Position numbers and translations under genes: made by a program. DNA of 64,000 bases, from the NCBI GenBank assembly GCA_013216135.1, contig JABSOS010000013.1, positions 1 through 64,000 on the forward strand, written 5' to 3'. Position 1 is the stretch's first letter. Every line of letters begins with the position of its first letter. The notes beneath the pieces are model-generated. The model ran no database searches. It was not told the origin of the DNA and was given only the letters and a program-made list of their open reading frames with translations. This stretch comes from Candidatus Caenarcanales bacterium (GTDB lineage Bacteria; Cyanobacteriota; Vampirovibrionia; LMEP-6097). Positions 36,762 to 46,043 of the stretch are shown here, in pieces.

Positions 36762-37616
36762 TTAGATAGCAGCAAATACACTAGCTTGAACACCGAAGTC
36801 AGGTGCATCATTACTTACACCGATAGGGAATCCAAATCTGATTTGTGTATTTTTCTCTTCACCAACAGGAATTATAAGACCAGGAACTAATCTAATATCA
36901 GTACCACCGATTCTTGCTCCTCTACTAGAGAAAGTTTTATTATCATAAGTAGTCATACCTAACATACCCATAGAAAGGTTGATAGGTGAACCTGTGTCAA
37001 GAACAGCCTCTGTAGAATATACAAAAGAGTGTCCTACAACATCATCATCAAAATCATCGTACCTGTAACCTAAATCAGAGTAAACAGTTAGGTTATCGCC
37101 TAAATCAAACTGAGTTTGTAAACCTGTTTGGAAACTGTATGCATCAGTACCATTAGTTGGTCTCCATAAAGAGTTAGTTAGGTTAGGGTTATGTACCCAT
37201 GGGATGTGTTGGTTGAAGTATATAGTAGAAGCAAATTCTTCGTTATTAACTAACGCAGCCTCTAAAGTAATACCTAAGTTACCAAAACCAAATGAACCAG
37301 AATTAGTTTCACCTGCATTTATTGAACCACTTAAACCAATTCTAGTAGGGATAGCAGTATCGAAACTTCTTCTAACTTCTAATCTAGGTAAGTTAAAAGA
37401 GTTTGTTCTTACTCTTCTACCACCGATACCTTGACTAGTTCTGAACCAATCAAAGTTCACTCTTAATTCATACTTGTTATCGCTTTCTGTATCAATGTAA
37501 GCGTTTTGAACGTTAAGCGGTCTTAAGAAATTCTCACCAGCTTCTCTTGCAAATACAGCAGGACTAGCAGTTAAAACCATTAACGCAAGCAGAAATAAAC
37601 TCGTAATTTTTTTCAT
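36762..37616 (-). CDS. probable outer-membrane beta-barrel protein
   Basis: This 284-residue protein has a clear signal peptide (LFLLALMVLTASPAVFA, cleavage near residue 23). The mature part consists of alternating-hydrophobicity strands with aromatic residues at strand ends (NKYELRVNFDWF, GNLGITLEAAL, FASTIYFNQHI, YSFQTGLQTQFDLG, YSDLGYRYDDF, LSMGMLGMTTYD, TQIRFGFPIGV), typical of a transporter or porin-like barrel of about 12 strands. I start at the Met behind an AAGGAG sequence; an upstream ATG ten codons earlier is less likely. A strong terminator follows the gene, so it is transcribed alone. The cargo is unknown. Confidence 0.7.
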   Translation of the reverse strand: MKKITSLFLLALMVLTASPAVFAREAGENFLRPLNVQNAYIDTESDNKYELRVNFDWFRTSQGIGGRRVRTNSFNLPRLEVRRSFDTAIPTRIGLSGSINAGETNSGSFGFGNLGITLEAALVNNEEFASTIYFNQHIPWVHNPNLTNSLWRPTNGTDAYSFQTGLQTQFDLGDNLTVYSDLGYRYDDFDDDVVGHSFVYSTEAVLDTGSPINLSMGMLGMTTYDNKTFSSRGARIGGTDIRLVPGLIIPVGEEKNTQIRFGFPIGVSNDAPDFGVQASVFAAI

Positions 37617-37870
37617 TAATTTTTTCTCCTTGATCCTTGTGCCCAAAAAATAGGGTCTCAGCTCATAATAATCTCATAATTTATTTATTTTGTAAAAAGT
37701 TTCTTTTTTTCTTCAGATTCGGACCTGCTAAAGATAATCGTAGAGGAGGATTAAAAAAAGCTTTCAACTCAGCAACAAATGAACTTCTTTCTTAGAAAAA
37801 TAAGCTAGATTCTGGAAACTCCTCATGCAATCTTATCAAGAGTCCACCCCTATTATCTTTATATAAGTAT

Positions 37871-39208
37871 ATGCTTGAACTAAATAGGAGTCTTAGCCTT
37901 ATACCTAAAACTCAAAAAAATTTAATAGCCACTGTTACATCAAGTAATCACCAGCTTGAGAAGCCAAATAATAGCATTATTGGAGAAGTATTAACAAGTC
38001 CAATAACAACACCTCTTACAGGTATATCCATACTGGCAATATCTGGATTCATAATGGTAAAAAACATAATGGCAAACCAGAATGGACAAACTACTTTAAT
38101 CCAAGACAATGACAATGATATAGATAAATCAGTTATTGAACTTGAAGAGAGATACTACAAAGACGTCAATTCACAAATTCAATTTGAGTCACTACCTAAA
38201 AACATTGGGAGTTTTTCTCTTATTACACAAGAAAGCAATGAACCTTTTTTAAAACAAGGTAGACTGTCATTTTATGGAAAAGCTAATAAAGAACCATATA
38301 TAAGCTTTAAGCATAAATCTGGTTATTTATTTAATATTGGTCTTTTAGCTTGGAGAGATGGTAACTCAAAAGAAAAATCAAACTATATAAACGCTCAAAA
38401 AGCCTACCTTGAAGCATCTAAAGAATTTCAAACCAATTATAAGGATCCTAAAGTTCGTGACAATTATCATCAAACAGAAAAACTCAAAAGAAAATCATAC
38501 ACTCAATTTATGGATTTTTTCAAAAACCAGACAAAATTACTTAATCAAGATGTAATTACCGAAGGCATAGTAAAACTATTAAATAAATTAGATTTAGAAT
38601 CACATAATGTACCTAATCATATATTGAATAAAGTTACATGGAATTTAGCAGGTGAAGACTACCAAAGTGACGAGTTAGTTGCAGCCGCAGATCCAAGCAC
38701 TGATATTGTTCATATTCAATGCTCCAAAATTGATAATTTTGATATTAAACTGAGTAAATATAAAAAAATTGATAATTTTAAACTTGCTGATTCTGAAATC
38801 AATGACTTCAATTTTCCTTTTTATTTTGCTCATGAACTAGCTCACATAGCAGAAAAAGATATAAATGATCATATTCCAAGATTTGGCAATATATTAAAGC
38901 TTGAAGGCGGTGGGCTTGAAAAATGGATTCAAACTATAGATAAAATGAAGAAAGATGCTGATATAACAAAATCAAGATTTATGTTTGCAGCACTAGATGA
39001 CTTTAATTATCGAAAAAAGAATTCAGATAAACCGGGTATTAATAGCAATCTAACAATAGGTGGTTCTGGTTATGGTGAAAAATCACCCCATGAAGCATTT
39101 GCTGAAATTTTATCATTAGCCTGGTGCGTCCCAAAAGAATTCAAACATAATTTCCCTAACCTTTATGATTATTTTCTAGATGAAAAGCTAATTGAAACAG
39201 CTGCCTGA
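37871..39208 (+). CDS. putative membrane-anchored zinc protease (zincin)
   Basis: This 445-residue protein has one membrane segment near residues 38-60 (TPLTGISILAISGFIMV) and a large C-terminal domain. That domain carries HELAH (His321, Glu322, His325) in FYFAHELAHIAEK. About 85 residues later comes YGEKSPHEAFAEILSLAW, where the Glu of the E-A-F-A-E motif would be the third zinc ligand. This pairing is seen in zincins of the anthrax lethal factor/MtfA type. No signal peptidase site is evident, so the protein is probably an inner-membrane or surface-anchored peptidase. TATTAT lies 14 bases upstream of the ATG. The substrate is unknown. Confidence 0.6.
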   Translation: MLELNRSLSLIPKTQKNLIATVTSSNHQLEKPNNSIIGEVLTSPITTPLTGISILAISGFIMVKNIMANQNGQTTLIQDNDNDIDKSVIELEERYYKDVNSQIQFESLPKNIGSFSLITQESNEPFLKQGRLSFYGKANKEPYISFKHKSGYLFNIGLLAWRDGNSKEKSNYINAQKAYLEASKEFQTNYKDPKVRDNYHQTEKLKRKSYTQFMDFFKNQTKLLNQDVITEGIVKLLNKLDLESHNVPNHILNKVTWNLAGEDYQSDELVAAADPSTDIVHIQCSKIDNFDIKLSKYKKIDNFKLADSEINDFNFPFYFAHELAHIAEKDINDHIPRFGNILKLEGGGLEKWIQTIDKMKKDADITKSRFMFAALDDFNYRKKNSDKPGINSNLTIGGSGYGEKSPHEAFAEILSLAWCVPKEFKHNFPNLYDYFLDEKLIETAA

Positions 39209-39270
39209 AAAAATAACAAAGAATAGCTACTGCTAAAAATAAAATTTGGGTATATTCTTATATATTAAAG

Positions 39271-40221
39271 ATGATCGATCTTCAGGTTAATGGCTTAAAT
39301 ATTGATTCAGAGAGACTGCGTTGCAGCTTCTGGGAAGCCCCACGCCATAAAGATATAAAGAAACTGTGTGAACATCTTTATAAGAAAGGTGTTCAGCAAA
39401 TACTAGCGACTTTAATTACAGATTCTTATGACAATATTTTATACGCTTTAAAGGATATAGATGCTTATAAAAAACGCTTTGATAATAATCCCCAAGAAGC
39501 TCATGCCGCTCAAAGAGCACATATAGCTGGGGTTCATATTGAAGGTGGCTTAATTAGTAGATTTGGTATTCATAATGAAGAATATGCTAAAGAGTTTGAT
39601 TTCATCAAAGTAGCTAAGCTAAAAAAAGAGTGTCAAGGGTTAATAAAATTATGGACTCTATGTCCACTTGCAGATAGAGACGGGGATTGCACTAAAGTCC
39701 TTCAAGATAGTGGTGTCTATGTTTCTTATGGACACACAAATGCAAACTTTGAGCAAGCAATGAATGCTTTCGATAAATTTAAAGTAAAACTTGTAACCCA
39801 CTGGGGGAATGCAATGCCTATCTATAAAGGCTTGGACCAAAGAAACCCTATGGCTCCAGATATACATTACCTTGACACTGTAGACCCTGGAAGAATGGTT
39901 GACCCTAACCATCTTGGGCTTGGCTATGCAGCTTATATAAGAGAAGATGTAACCCCGATGCTAATCTGTGGTTCTGAAGAAGATCATGATTTACATATTC
40001 ATCCACGTTTAGCAAAAAAGCTTATCCAAAAGAAAGAAGGAAGAGTAATACTAGTTAGTGATTCTGTTGTCAGCTCTGAATTTGGTGATGACAAACTGCG
40101 TGGAGGTTTAACCGATCTATCAAAACACTTTGAAAATGTTCTAAAACTAGGTTTTTCACGCGATGAAGTACAACAAATGGTCGAAAAAAATCCATCTAAA
40201 ATTTTGAATTCTACACTATAA
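39271..40221 (+). CDS. N-acetylglucosamine-6-phosphate deacetylase-like protein
   Basis: NagA removes the acetyl group from GlcNAc-6-phosphate in amino-sugar recycling. The amidohydrolase fold is indicated by IDLQVNG at the start, GVHIEGG (His-x-Glu metal site), VSYGHTNANFEQA, LVTHWGNAMP (metal His) and VILVSDSV (catalytic Asp), all in NagA order. The protein has 316 residues, shorter than the usual 370-390, because the N-terminal beta-sandwich strands are reduced and it starts straight at the barrel. The active site appears intact. No nagB gene is near; the next gene encodes a small hypothetical protein. Confidence 0.82.
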   Translation: MIDLQVNGLNIDSERLRCSFWEAPRHKDIKKLCEHLYKKGVQQILATLITDSYDNILYALKDIDAYKKRFDNNPQEAHAAQRAHIAGVHIEGGLISRFGIHNEEYAKEFDFIKVAKLKKECQGLIKLWTLCPLADRDGDCTKVLQDSGVYVSYGHTNANFEQAMNAFDKFKVKLVTHWGNAMPIYKGLDQRNPMAPDIHYLDTVDPGRMVDPNHLGLGYAAYIREDVTPMLICGSEEDHDLHIHPRLAKKLIQKKEGRVILVSDSVVSSEFGDDKLRGGLTDLSKHFENVLKLGFSRDEVQQMVEKNPSKILNSTL

Positions 40222-40244
40222 ATAATAGACATTCATTTTCTCTC

Positions 40245-40520
40245 ATGGGAATAAGTTCTTACATGGACTACGAAATGATGGATTTAAGAGCGATTCAAAT
40301 GCTAAATAAGCTTTTAAAAGCTGCGCAGAAAGCACATGCAACTGGTAAGCAACAAGCTCTTAGTAAAATTATCCATACAGCAAGTCAATTAAGTTCTAAG
40401 TTAAATGAAAGCTCAGATATCAGTGCCCGGGAAAGATTTGATGATATAGAAACTCTTTTCAATGACGAAATGGTTAACACTGATTACTACACAAGAGTAG
40501 AGGGAATCTTAGTAGACTAA
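40245..40520 (+). CDS. small hypothetical helical protein
   Basis: This 91-residue protein lies 24 bases behind the NagA-like gene and may be cotranscribed. It is almost entirely helical (AIQMLNKLLKAAQKAHATGK then IHTASQLSSKLNES), with acidic C-terminal part. It has no signal peptide or cysteine. I see no family match; a small export chaperone or flagellar-type adaptor would be a guess. It converges with the Fur gene and ends one base before its stop codon. Confidence 0.5.
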   Translation: MGISSYMDYEMMDLRAIQMLNKLLKAAQKAHATGKQQALSKIIHTASQLSSKLNESSDISARERFDDIETLFNDEMVNTDYYTRVEGILVD

Positions 40521-40521
40521 A

Positions 40522-40986
40522 TTAATGTCTATGCTTTCTATTATCGTCTTTAGGGATGCTTGGGCATTTTCCAAAAATTTGGAACTGCATATCAACAATA
40601 TCTACATTATATTGCTTCGCAATTTTCTTTCCTAATTCGTTTATTTCATCATTTTCAAACTCAATTGTGTGATTACAATCTAAACAAATAATGTGATGGT
40701 GTGGAGCCTCATTTTCGTCGATTAGCTCATAGTGTTTATGAGTCTCAGCAAAGTCTAATTCTCTTAGAACGTTCATATCAACAAGCATTCTCAAAGTTCT
40801 ATAAGTGGTAGCTAAACTTATAGCTTCATTACTTTTACTAAGAATTTCATAAACATCCTCAGCGCTGAGATGCTTTTCTTTGTTTTCTTGGAAGATACGA
40901 ATCACAGTCTCTCTTTGAGAGGTTATTCTAAAACCTTTATCTCTAAGACGCTGTAATAGCTCTTCTGTTTTATCGTCTGTAGTCAC
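40522..40986 (-). CDS. Fur family metal-dependent repressor
   Basis: Fur-family proteins sense iron, zinc, manganese or peroxide and repress transcription. The winged-helix domain (RITSQRETVIRIF...HLSAEDVYEIL...ISLATTYRTLRML) is followed by the metal site HKHYELIDENEAPHHHIICLDCNHTIEF. The structural CxxC is present as CLDC, but the second CxxC near the C-terminus has only one cysteine (FGKCPSI). The HHH cluster and length (154 residues) suit Fur or PerR; the subtype is not decidable. A GTG in front of the open reading frame is used as start because no ATG fits. It converges with a small gene. Confidence 0.88.
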   Translation of the reverse strand: MTTDDKTEELLQRLRDKGFRITSQRETVIRIFQENKEKHLSAEDVYEILSKSNEAISLATTYRTLRMLVDMNVLRELDFAETHKHYELIDENEAPHHHIICLDCNHTIEFENDEINELGKKIAKQYNVDIVDMQFQIFGKCPSIPKDDNRKHRH

Positions 40987-41051
40987 CTTGATTTAACTAT
41001 ATCACTATTGTGAGATGAGCTGCTTGCTTATCTTTAGTTAAAGGTAAAGAT

Positions 41052-41583
41052 TTAGCTTAGGCAAGCATCATGGAGTGATTTTACATATGGATCATCTCGA
41101 TTCACTTTAGTATTAATCAGCCCTTATGAACCAGAATAGTTAACCGATGATTTAGGGATAATCTGTCCAGGATTTGCTCCTATATCTACTGTTGCAAAAA
41201 ATTATGGAGTGCAGTACATAATTCACCATATCCTTTTCTAGGTTCTTTAGAGGTAAACTTAAATGAATCATTTTTTAAATCAATTTCAAGTTCAAAAGAA
41301 TTATATAAACCTGCATAATTATTCTCAATTTTATTTTCCTTTAACAACACTTTTATGTTCCTTTATCTAGAAACCTAATTTTCAACTTATCATCTTGGAA
41401 ACTAGTAATAATTGAATGTCTGTGCTTATCTAAAAGGAATACCTGATCATTATGTAAGCTAGTCTTATGTAAACTTGTAGATTTTGTTTCTTTATTGACA
41501 TAAATTGGAGGAACAAAAAGATCAATTCTAGATTTAGTTTGAGGCGCAGCACTACCTGCTGCTGTATTTAACAACATACACAC
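41052..41583 (-). pseudogene. decayed hypothetical gene with two frameshifts and a nonsense codon
   Basis: Protein-like sequence continues across three frames. A 76-codon frame (41583-41353) starts with an ATG and ends in SFQDDKLKIRFLDKG. A second frame (to 41186-41188) reads LLKENKIENNYAGLYNSFEL and ends in GELCTALHNF. At a six-A run (41196-41201) the frame changes again to FATVDIGANPGQIIP, meets TAA at 41124-41126, and continues GLINTKVNRDDPYVKSLHDA to TAA at 41052-41054. The codon-like composition of each piece suggests one ancestral gene of about 175 codons. No family is recognised. Alternatively the first two pieces could be small overlapping genes, the second starting at GTG 41350. Confidence 0.55.
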
Positions 41584-41731
41584 ACATCCTTTTTTATTTA
41601 CCAGCGTGATTTAAAAACAAAGACCTCAGCTTTGAAGACTCTATTTCTGAATTAAAACCACATTGTCCTCATTGACAACGAATATTATTTTAATAAAAAT
41701 CCACGGTAAATTATAAAAACGATATAATCTC

Positions 41732-42709
41732 TTAAACTTTCTCTGACTGGTCTACAGAGAACTTCAATTCCTCAACACACCTAGGCAAGCCAGTTACAGT
41801 TAAATATTTACATTTAGTTTTGTTGTCATGAAAATTTTTCAAATCTTTACACTTACAGGACCCTGAACGTAAAACCTCTGCTAGAGGAGAAGAGGGACCA
41901 GTTCGGAATTCAGAGGTAACGGTATAAAAAGATTTAGTTTCTTTGCCTAAAGCAGATGCAATATGTAAAAGCCCGGTATCACCTGAATAGACCTTATCAG
42001 CTTTTGCTAAAACCTTAGCACTATCGATTAGGCTCAGCTTCCCAATTAAGTTTTCAATCCTAGTATTTTCTTTACTTCGAAGCTTCATCGCTAAACTAAG
42101 TTCTAGAGAAAGATCTATTTCATCAGGTCCACCTAAAATTTTCACATCATAATCAGTTTCACTGATCACTCTCTTAATAAATATCATCCATTCTTTTAAA
42201 GGATAAGCTCTCTGTGGGCGAAGCTTACCCACACCTGGAACTACGACCAAATACTTTTCATTACTAGCTTCTGGAATATCTAAAACTTTATGATCTAAAA
42301 CTAAAGCACTACTAAGTAAATCACTCTTAGAGTCAGGATTATAAGCAGTCAAAAAATTATGCCTTGAGCTTAAGCTTAGGTCCTTTTTATATGGTTTAAA
42401 TTTCTTAGCCTTGAAATATTTATAGTTAAAGAATAAACCTCGCCACCAATTACTATGCAAATAGATAAATTCATCACACGGTGCCTCCTTTAGACTCTCA
42501 AGTAATTCTTTCTCTTCAGCTAATTTTTTTCCTACATTATATACATTGTCTATATAAGGAGCATAAAGATCTAAAAGTTCCTTTACCGGCTTAGTTCTAA
42601 TTACTAAATCGACTCTAAAACTAGGATTCTGCTCTTTAATAAATTTCAGAGCTGGCAAAGTGTGAATTATGTCACCGATTGCACCAGTTCTATAAAAGAT
42701 TAAACGCAT
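41732..42709 (-). CDS. glycosyltransferase family 9 (heptosyltransferase-like)
   Basis: GT9 enzymes usually add heptose to lipopolysaccharide inner core using ADP-heptose, in the cytoplasm at the membrane. Recognisable parts are the N-terminal YRTGAIGDIIHTLPALK, the central VVVPGVGKLRPQRAYPLKEW, VKILGGPDE and the C-terminal Rossmann motif KVYSGDTGLLHIASALGK with the conserved D-T-G-x-x-H. The length of 325 residues is normal. The acceptor cannot be deduced. It implies an LPS-like surface glycan and a diderm envelope. TAAAAT lies 7 bases before the ATG. Confidence 0.85.
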   Translation of the reverse strand: MRLIFYRTGAIGDIIHTLPALKFIKEQNPSFRVDLVIRTKPVKELLDLYAPYIDNVYNVGKKLAEEKELLESLKEAPCDEFIYLHSNWWRGLFFNYKYFKAKKFKPYKKDLSLSSRHNFLTAYNPDSKSDLLSSALVLDHKVLDIPEASNEKYLVVVPGVGKLRPQRAYPLKEWMIFIKRVISETDYDVKILGGPDEIDLSLELSLAMKLRSKENTRIENLIGKLSLIDSAKVLAKADKVYSGDTGLLHIASALGKETKSFYTVTSEFRTGPSSPLAEVLRSGSCKCKDLKNFHDNKTKCKYLTVTGLPRCVEELKFSVDQSEKV

Positions 42710-42772
42710 ATTAAATATTTTAACTTATGCCTCAATCTATGACATTATCTTAAACAAAGCTGTTTGTGTAAA

Positions 42773-43903
42773 ATGCGTGTATCAAGTCCAATCCTAGTGC
42801 AGGAAATTCATCAAAAAAATTTCAACAATGTAATCATTGAGAAGCCTGCAAGTAAAATAGAAGAGGCTAAATCAAAGAACAAACATATTTTCATTGATAT
42901 TGGTTTTAGAGATGGAGAACCTTGCTTAACTCTTCATAATGGGAATCTGGTTGAAAAAGAACAAAAAGAATGTAATCTCGATGAGTGCCCAGAAAAGCCG
43001 TTTAATGTTTTAAACAGACACCTTTTTATAAAGAAGAACGCAAATATCTCTGGTTTAACTTACGCTTTACCTGAACTTGAAAATATGAGCTTTAGCCCAA
43101 AAACACAACATCATATACTAGAAAAATTAGCAGAAATTAAAGAAAGGAAAGAAAAAGAAAAGAAAGAAATAGGCTTTGGTAATCTTATAAAAATATTCTC
43201 AAGCTTCAAAAGCTCAAACATAAGTCAAGAGCTTCAAACTTTCTTCAATACTAATCTAAGTGATTTTATTAATCATAAAGACTTTGATCTTAAGAAAATG
43301 AACCCTGGGCTTAAGTTAAAAATAATTAACGGATTTACCAAAAGTAACTTAATTGAAAATTCAAAACAATTAATTATAAAGTTATTGAAAAGCTTTGACC
43401 TAACAAACAAAAAAGAACAAGAAGTAGCAAAAAGAGCTCAAAGAAGCATCGCTCTAAATCAAATGTTATTTCAAACATACGAAGAAGAAGAATTTGATGC
43501 TATAAGAAAGCATTTAAATGTAAACAAAAAGTATGAAGAATGGAACTTTCAATCAGAGATCGAAGCGGAGGTTTATTTTCACATCGTTGAAAACTACGAT
43601 GTAGAATTTTTTACAAATTACGTTTTAAAAGATGGCATTGAAGTAGATTTTTATTTTCCTAAGCATAAGCTAATTATTGAATTAGATGGATTGCATCACA
43701 ATACGCAAAAATATCAGGTCTCAGATGAAGAAAGAGATCAAATGCTATTTCATAAGTTCTCAGACGCTGATCTAGAAATCGAAACTATCATAAGACTAAA
43801 GTTAGAAAACCTTAGTACCTATAAAACATTGAATTATATTGATGACTTCTTTAAGCAAGCACAAATAGAAAAATATGATTACGATTTCAATAGTTTATAT
43901 TAA
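42773..43903 (+). CDS. protein with a PD-(D/E)xK-like RAP/DUF559 C-terminal domain
   Basis: The C-terminal 110 residues of this 376-residue protein have SEIEAEVYFHIVENYDVEF, then GIEVDFYFPKHKLIIELDG followed by LHH. The pattern of a small domain with D-x-Y-x-P-x-x-K-L-x-I-E-x-D-G-x-x-H is that of RAP and DUF559/Vsr-type nuclease-like domains. The N-terminal 250 residues are helical and not recognised. In other organisms RAP proteins bind RNA or DNA; nuclease activity is possible because both acidic residues and the Lys are present. I start at the ATG (42773), nine bases after an alternative TTG. It stands alone between GT9 and ribonucleotide reductase genes. Confidence 0.6.
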   Translation: MRVSSPILVQEIHQKNFNNVIIEKPASKIEEAKSKNKHIFIDIGFRDGEPCLTLHNGNLVEKEQKECNLDECPEKPFNVLNRHLFIKKNANISGLTYALPELENMSFSPKTQHHILEKLAEIKERKEKEKKEIGFGNLIKIFSSFKSSNISQELQTFFNTNLSDFINHKDFDLKKMNPGLKLKIINGFTKSNLIENSKQLIIKLLKSFDLTNKKEQEVAKRAQRSIALNQMLFQTYEEEEFDAIRKHLNVNKKYEEWNFQSEIEAEVYFHIVENYDVEFFTNYVLKDGIEVDFYFPKHKLIIELDGLHHNTQKYQVSDEERDQMLFHKFSDADLEIETIIRLKLENLSTYKTLNYIDDFFKQAQIEKYDYDFNSLY

Positions 43904-43954
43904 TACAAAATCATATTTGCCTAAGCACTGAAATATTGATAAAATTATTACACT

Positions 43955-43970
43955 ACACTAGATCTAGTAT
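43955..43970 (+). promoter_or_regulatory. candidate NrdR box upstream of ribonucleotide reductase gene
   Basis: ACACTAGATCTAGTAT contains the perfect 12-base palindrome ACTAGATCTAGT and resembles the NrdR consensus ACACWATATNTWGTGT in its left half and overall symmetry. A second, weaker ACACTAG element begins at 43996, 41 bases later, i.e. four helical turns. NrdR normally binds two boxes in register. The right halves deviate, so this is tentative. Confidence 0.4.
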
Positions 43971-44023
43971 CTTCGTGCTATAAATCTCATGTAAGACACT
44001 AGGAAATACTACGGGATAATAAT

Positions 44024-45955
44024 ATGGCTGTTACTGAAATGGAATCAAAAAACAAACAAGTATCCATCGTCGATGCTTTGTCTAATAACAACTTAGAACT
44101 TGCAAGAGATCTTTTACTGAAGAAAATCGATCTTCAAGTAGGACAAAAAGCAAGCTGGGACTCTCCTCAATATCGTGGAGATAAAGGTGTACAAAAAAGT
44201 ATAAAGATTGACCATGAACGTGATAAGAACATTACCTTCTTCGGTTTAGAGACTCTTAGAGACAGATATTTTCTAAAAGATGGTAAAGGTGACATCTGTG
44301 AGAATGTTCAAATGTTCTTCGCAAGAGTAGCGACGGGAATCTCTCGTGGTGATAAAGAATTAGCGCAGAATCTTTATGATTTAATGTCTAAAAACTGGTT
44401 CATGCCAGCAACTCCAGTACTTACTAACTCTGCTACTAGTAGAGGTGCTCAAATCTCATGTTTCTTAAACACTGTCGGTGATTCCATCTCTGACATCTTC
44501 AAAACTTATGAAGAAAACGCTTTCCTTGCTAAAGGTGGTGGTGGAATTGGTTCTAACTGGTCACAGGTTAGAGGTCACAACTCACGCCTAAGCTCAGGTG
44601 GAAAATCTTCAGGAACTATTCCTTTCTTAAAAGTTATGGATAGTGCGACTCTAGCTGTTTCCCAAGGTAACACTAGAAGAGGTGCTGCAGCTGCATACAT
44701 GGAAATCAGCCACCCTGACATCGAAGAATTTATCGATATTAGAAGACCTACTGGTGGTGATGAAAACAGAAGATGTTTAAACCTTCATCATGGTGTAATC
44801 GTCAGTGATGAATTTATGAGATGCGTAAAAGCTAAAGTAAAGTTTGATCTTACTTGCCCGCACTCTGGTGAAGTTACTAAGTCAGTTGACGCTGTAGAAA
44901 TGTGGAGAAAAATTCTTAAAAACCGTATCGAAACTGGTGAGCCATATATCTTATTTATCGATACTGTTAACAAAGCTACTCCTCAACACCATAAAGACGC
45001 TGGTCTATTCGTTAACCAGTCTAATTTATGTTCAGAGATTACTTTACCTACGAATAGAGAAAGAACTGCTGTTTGTTGTTTAGGTTCTATGAACCTTGAG
45101 AAGTGGGAAGAGTGGAAAGACACTTCAGAAGATACTCTTTATACAGCTGTTAAAGCCCTCGATAATATCTTAGATAACTTCATTTATGGAGTGGATTCTA
45201 GAGATTACAAGCGTGCTGTTCAATCTGCAATGCAGGAAAGATCAGTAGGTTTAGGAGCTATGGGTTACCACGGCTTACTTATGTCTCAAGACATTCCTTT
45301 TGAAAGTGTCCAAGCAAGAGCGCTTAACAAAATCGTTTTCAGTACTATTAATAAGTACGCTAAGCAAGCCTCTGTTAGATTAGCTGACGAGAGAGGAGTT
45401 TGCCCTGATGGTGGTGAGCAAAGAAACAGTTACGTGATGGCTATCGCTCCTACAGCAAATATTTCAGTTATTTGTGGTGGTGCTACACCTTGTATCGAAC
45501 CGATTGCAGGAAACGCATACCTTCAGAAAACACTCAGCGGCAGCTTCCTAGTGAAAAATGTTTACTTAGAGCAATTACTTGAATCTAAAGGACAGAACAA
45601 AGCTGACGTCTGGAGAAAGGTTATCGAAGATAAAGGTAGTGTTCAAAACCTTGATTTCTTAACTGAAGAAGAGAAGAAAATCTTCAAAACTGCTTATGAG
45701 TTAGATATGAAAGAAGTGGTTATCCAAGCAGGTGAAAGACAGCCATACATCTGTCAGGCACAGTCATTGAACCTATTCATGAAATCACCTATCAGTGGTA
45801 GACAACTAAATGAAGTTCACTTACTTGCTCACGAAGCTGGTGTTAAATCACTTTACTATTTACGTTCAGAATCAGTTATCGAAGCTGACAATGTAGATAA
45901 CAAGTCTGTAAGAAGACAAGTTAGCGTAGGAGAAGAGTGCTCAGTTTGTCAATAG
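44024..45955 (+). CDS. ribonucleoside-diphosphate reductase alpha subunit, lacking an ATP cone
   Basis: The enzyme reduces ribonucleotides to deoxyribonucleotides. Cys146 (AQISCFLN) and Cys351/352 (VCCLGSMN) form the redox pair, the thiyl-radical site is N334-x-C336-x-E338 (SNLCSEI), and PTANISVICGGATPCIEP is the phosphate-binding loop. Tyr611-Tyr612 (SLYYLRSES) are the radical-transfer pair of class I enzymes. The C-terminal CSVC is the thioredoxin-dependent relay. At 643 residues it is short because the usual N-terminal ATP-cone regulatory domain is absent. The beta subunit gene is not in the window. Class II is less likely because of the Tyr pair. Confidence 0.88.
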   Translation: MAVTEMESKNKQVSIVDALSNNNLELARDLLLKKIDLQVGQKASWDSPQYRGDKGVQKSIKIDHERDKNITFFGLETLRDRYFLKDGKGDICENVQMFFARVATGISRGDKELAQNLYDLMSKNWFMPATPVLTNSATSRGAQISCFLNTVGDSISDIFKTYEENAFLAKGGGGIGSNWSQVRGHNSRLSSGGKSSGTIPFLKVMDSATLAVSQGNTRRGAAAAYMEISHPDIEEFIDIRRPTGGDENRRCLNLHHGVIVSDEFMRCVKAKVKFDLTCPHSGEVTKSVDAVEMWRKILKNRIETGEPYILFIDTVNKATPQHHKDAGLFVNQSNLCSEITLPTNRERTAVCCLGSMNLEKWEEWKDTSEDTLYTAVKALDNILDNFIYGVDSRDYKRAVQSAMQERSVGLGAMGYHGLLMSQDIPFESVQARALNKIVFSTINKYAKQASVRLADERGVCPDGGEQRNSYVMAIAPTANISVICGGATPCIEPIAGNAYLQKTLSGSFLVKNVYLEQLLESKGQNKADVWRKVIEDKGSVQNLDFLTEEEKKIFKTAYELDMKEVVIQAGERQPYICQAQSLNLFMKSPISGRQLNEVHLLAHEAGVKSLYYLRSESVIEADNVDNKSVRRQVSVGEECSVCQ

Positions 45956-45979
45956 ACCTTACTGTGTAAGTTTATCGCC

Positions 45980-46001
45980 GAAAAATAAAATTTTATTTTT
46001 C
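45980..46001. repeat. AT-only perfect palindrome
   Basis: Two 11-base arms, GAAAAATAAAA and TTTTATTTTTC, meet without a spacer directly behind the ribonucleotide reductase gene. Its lack of G+C pairs makes it a poor terminator; it may be an operator or a DNA cruciform. Nothing else is seen in the gap up to ebfC. Confidence 0.4.
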
Positions 46002-46043
46002 ACCACTTTTCGTAAATAAATTAGGGTACAATATTACTTCGTC

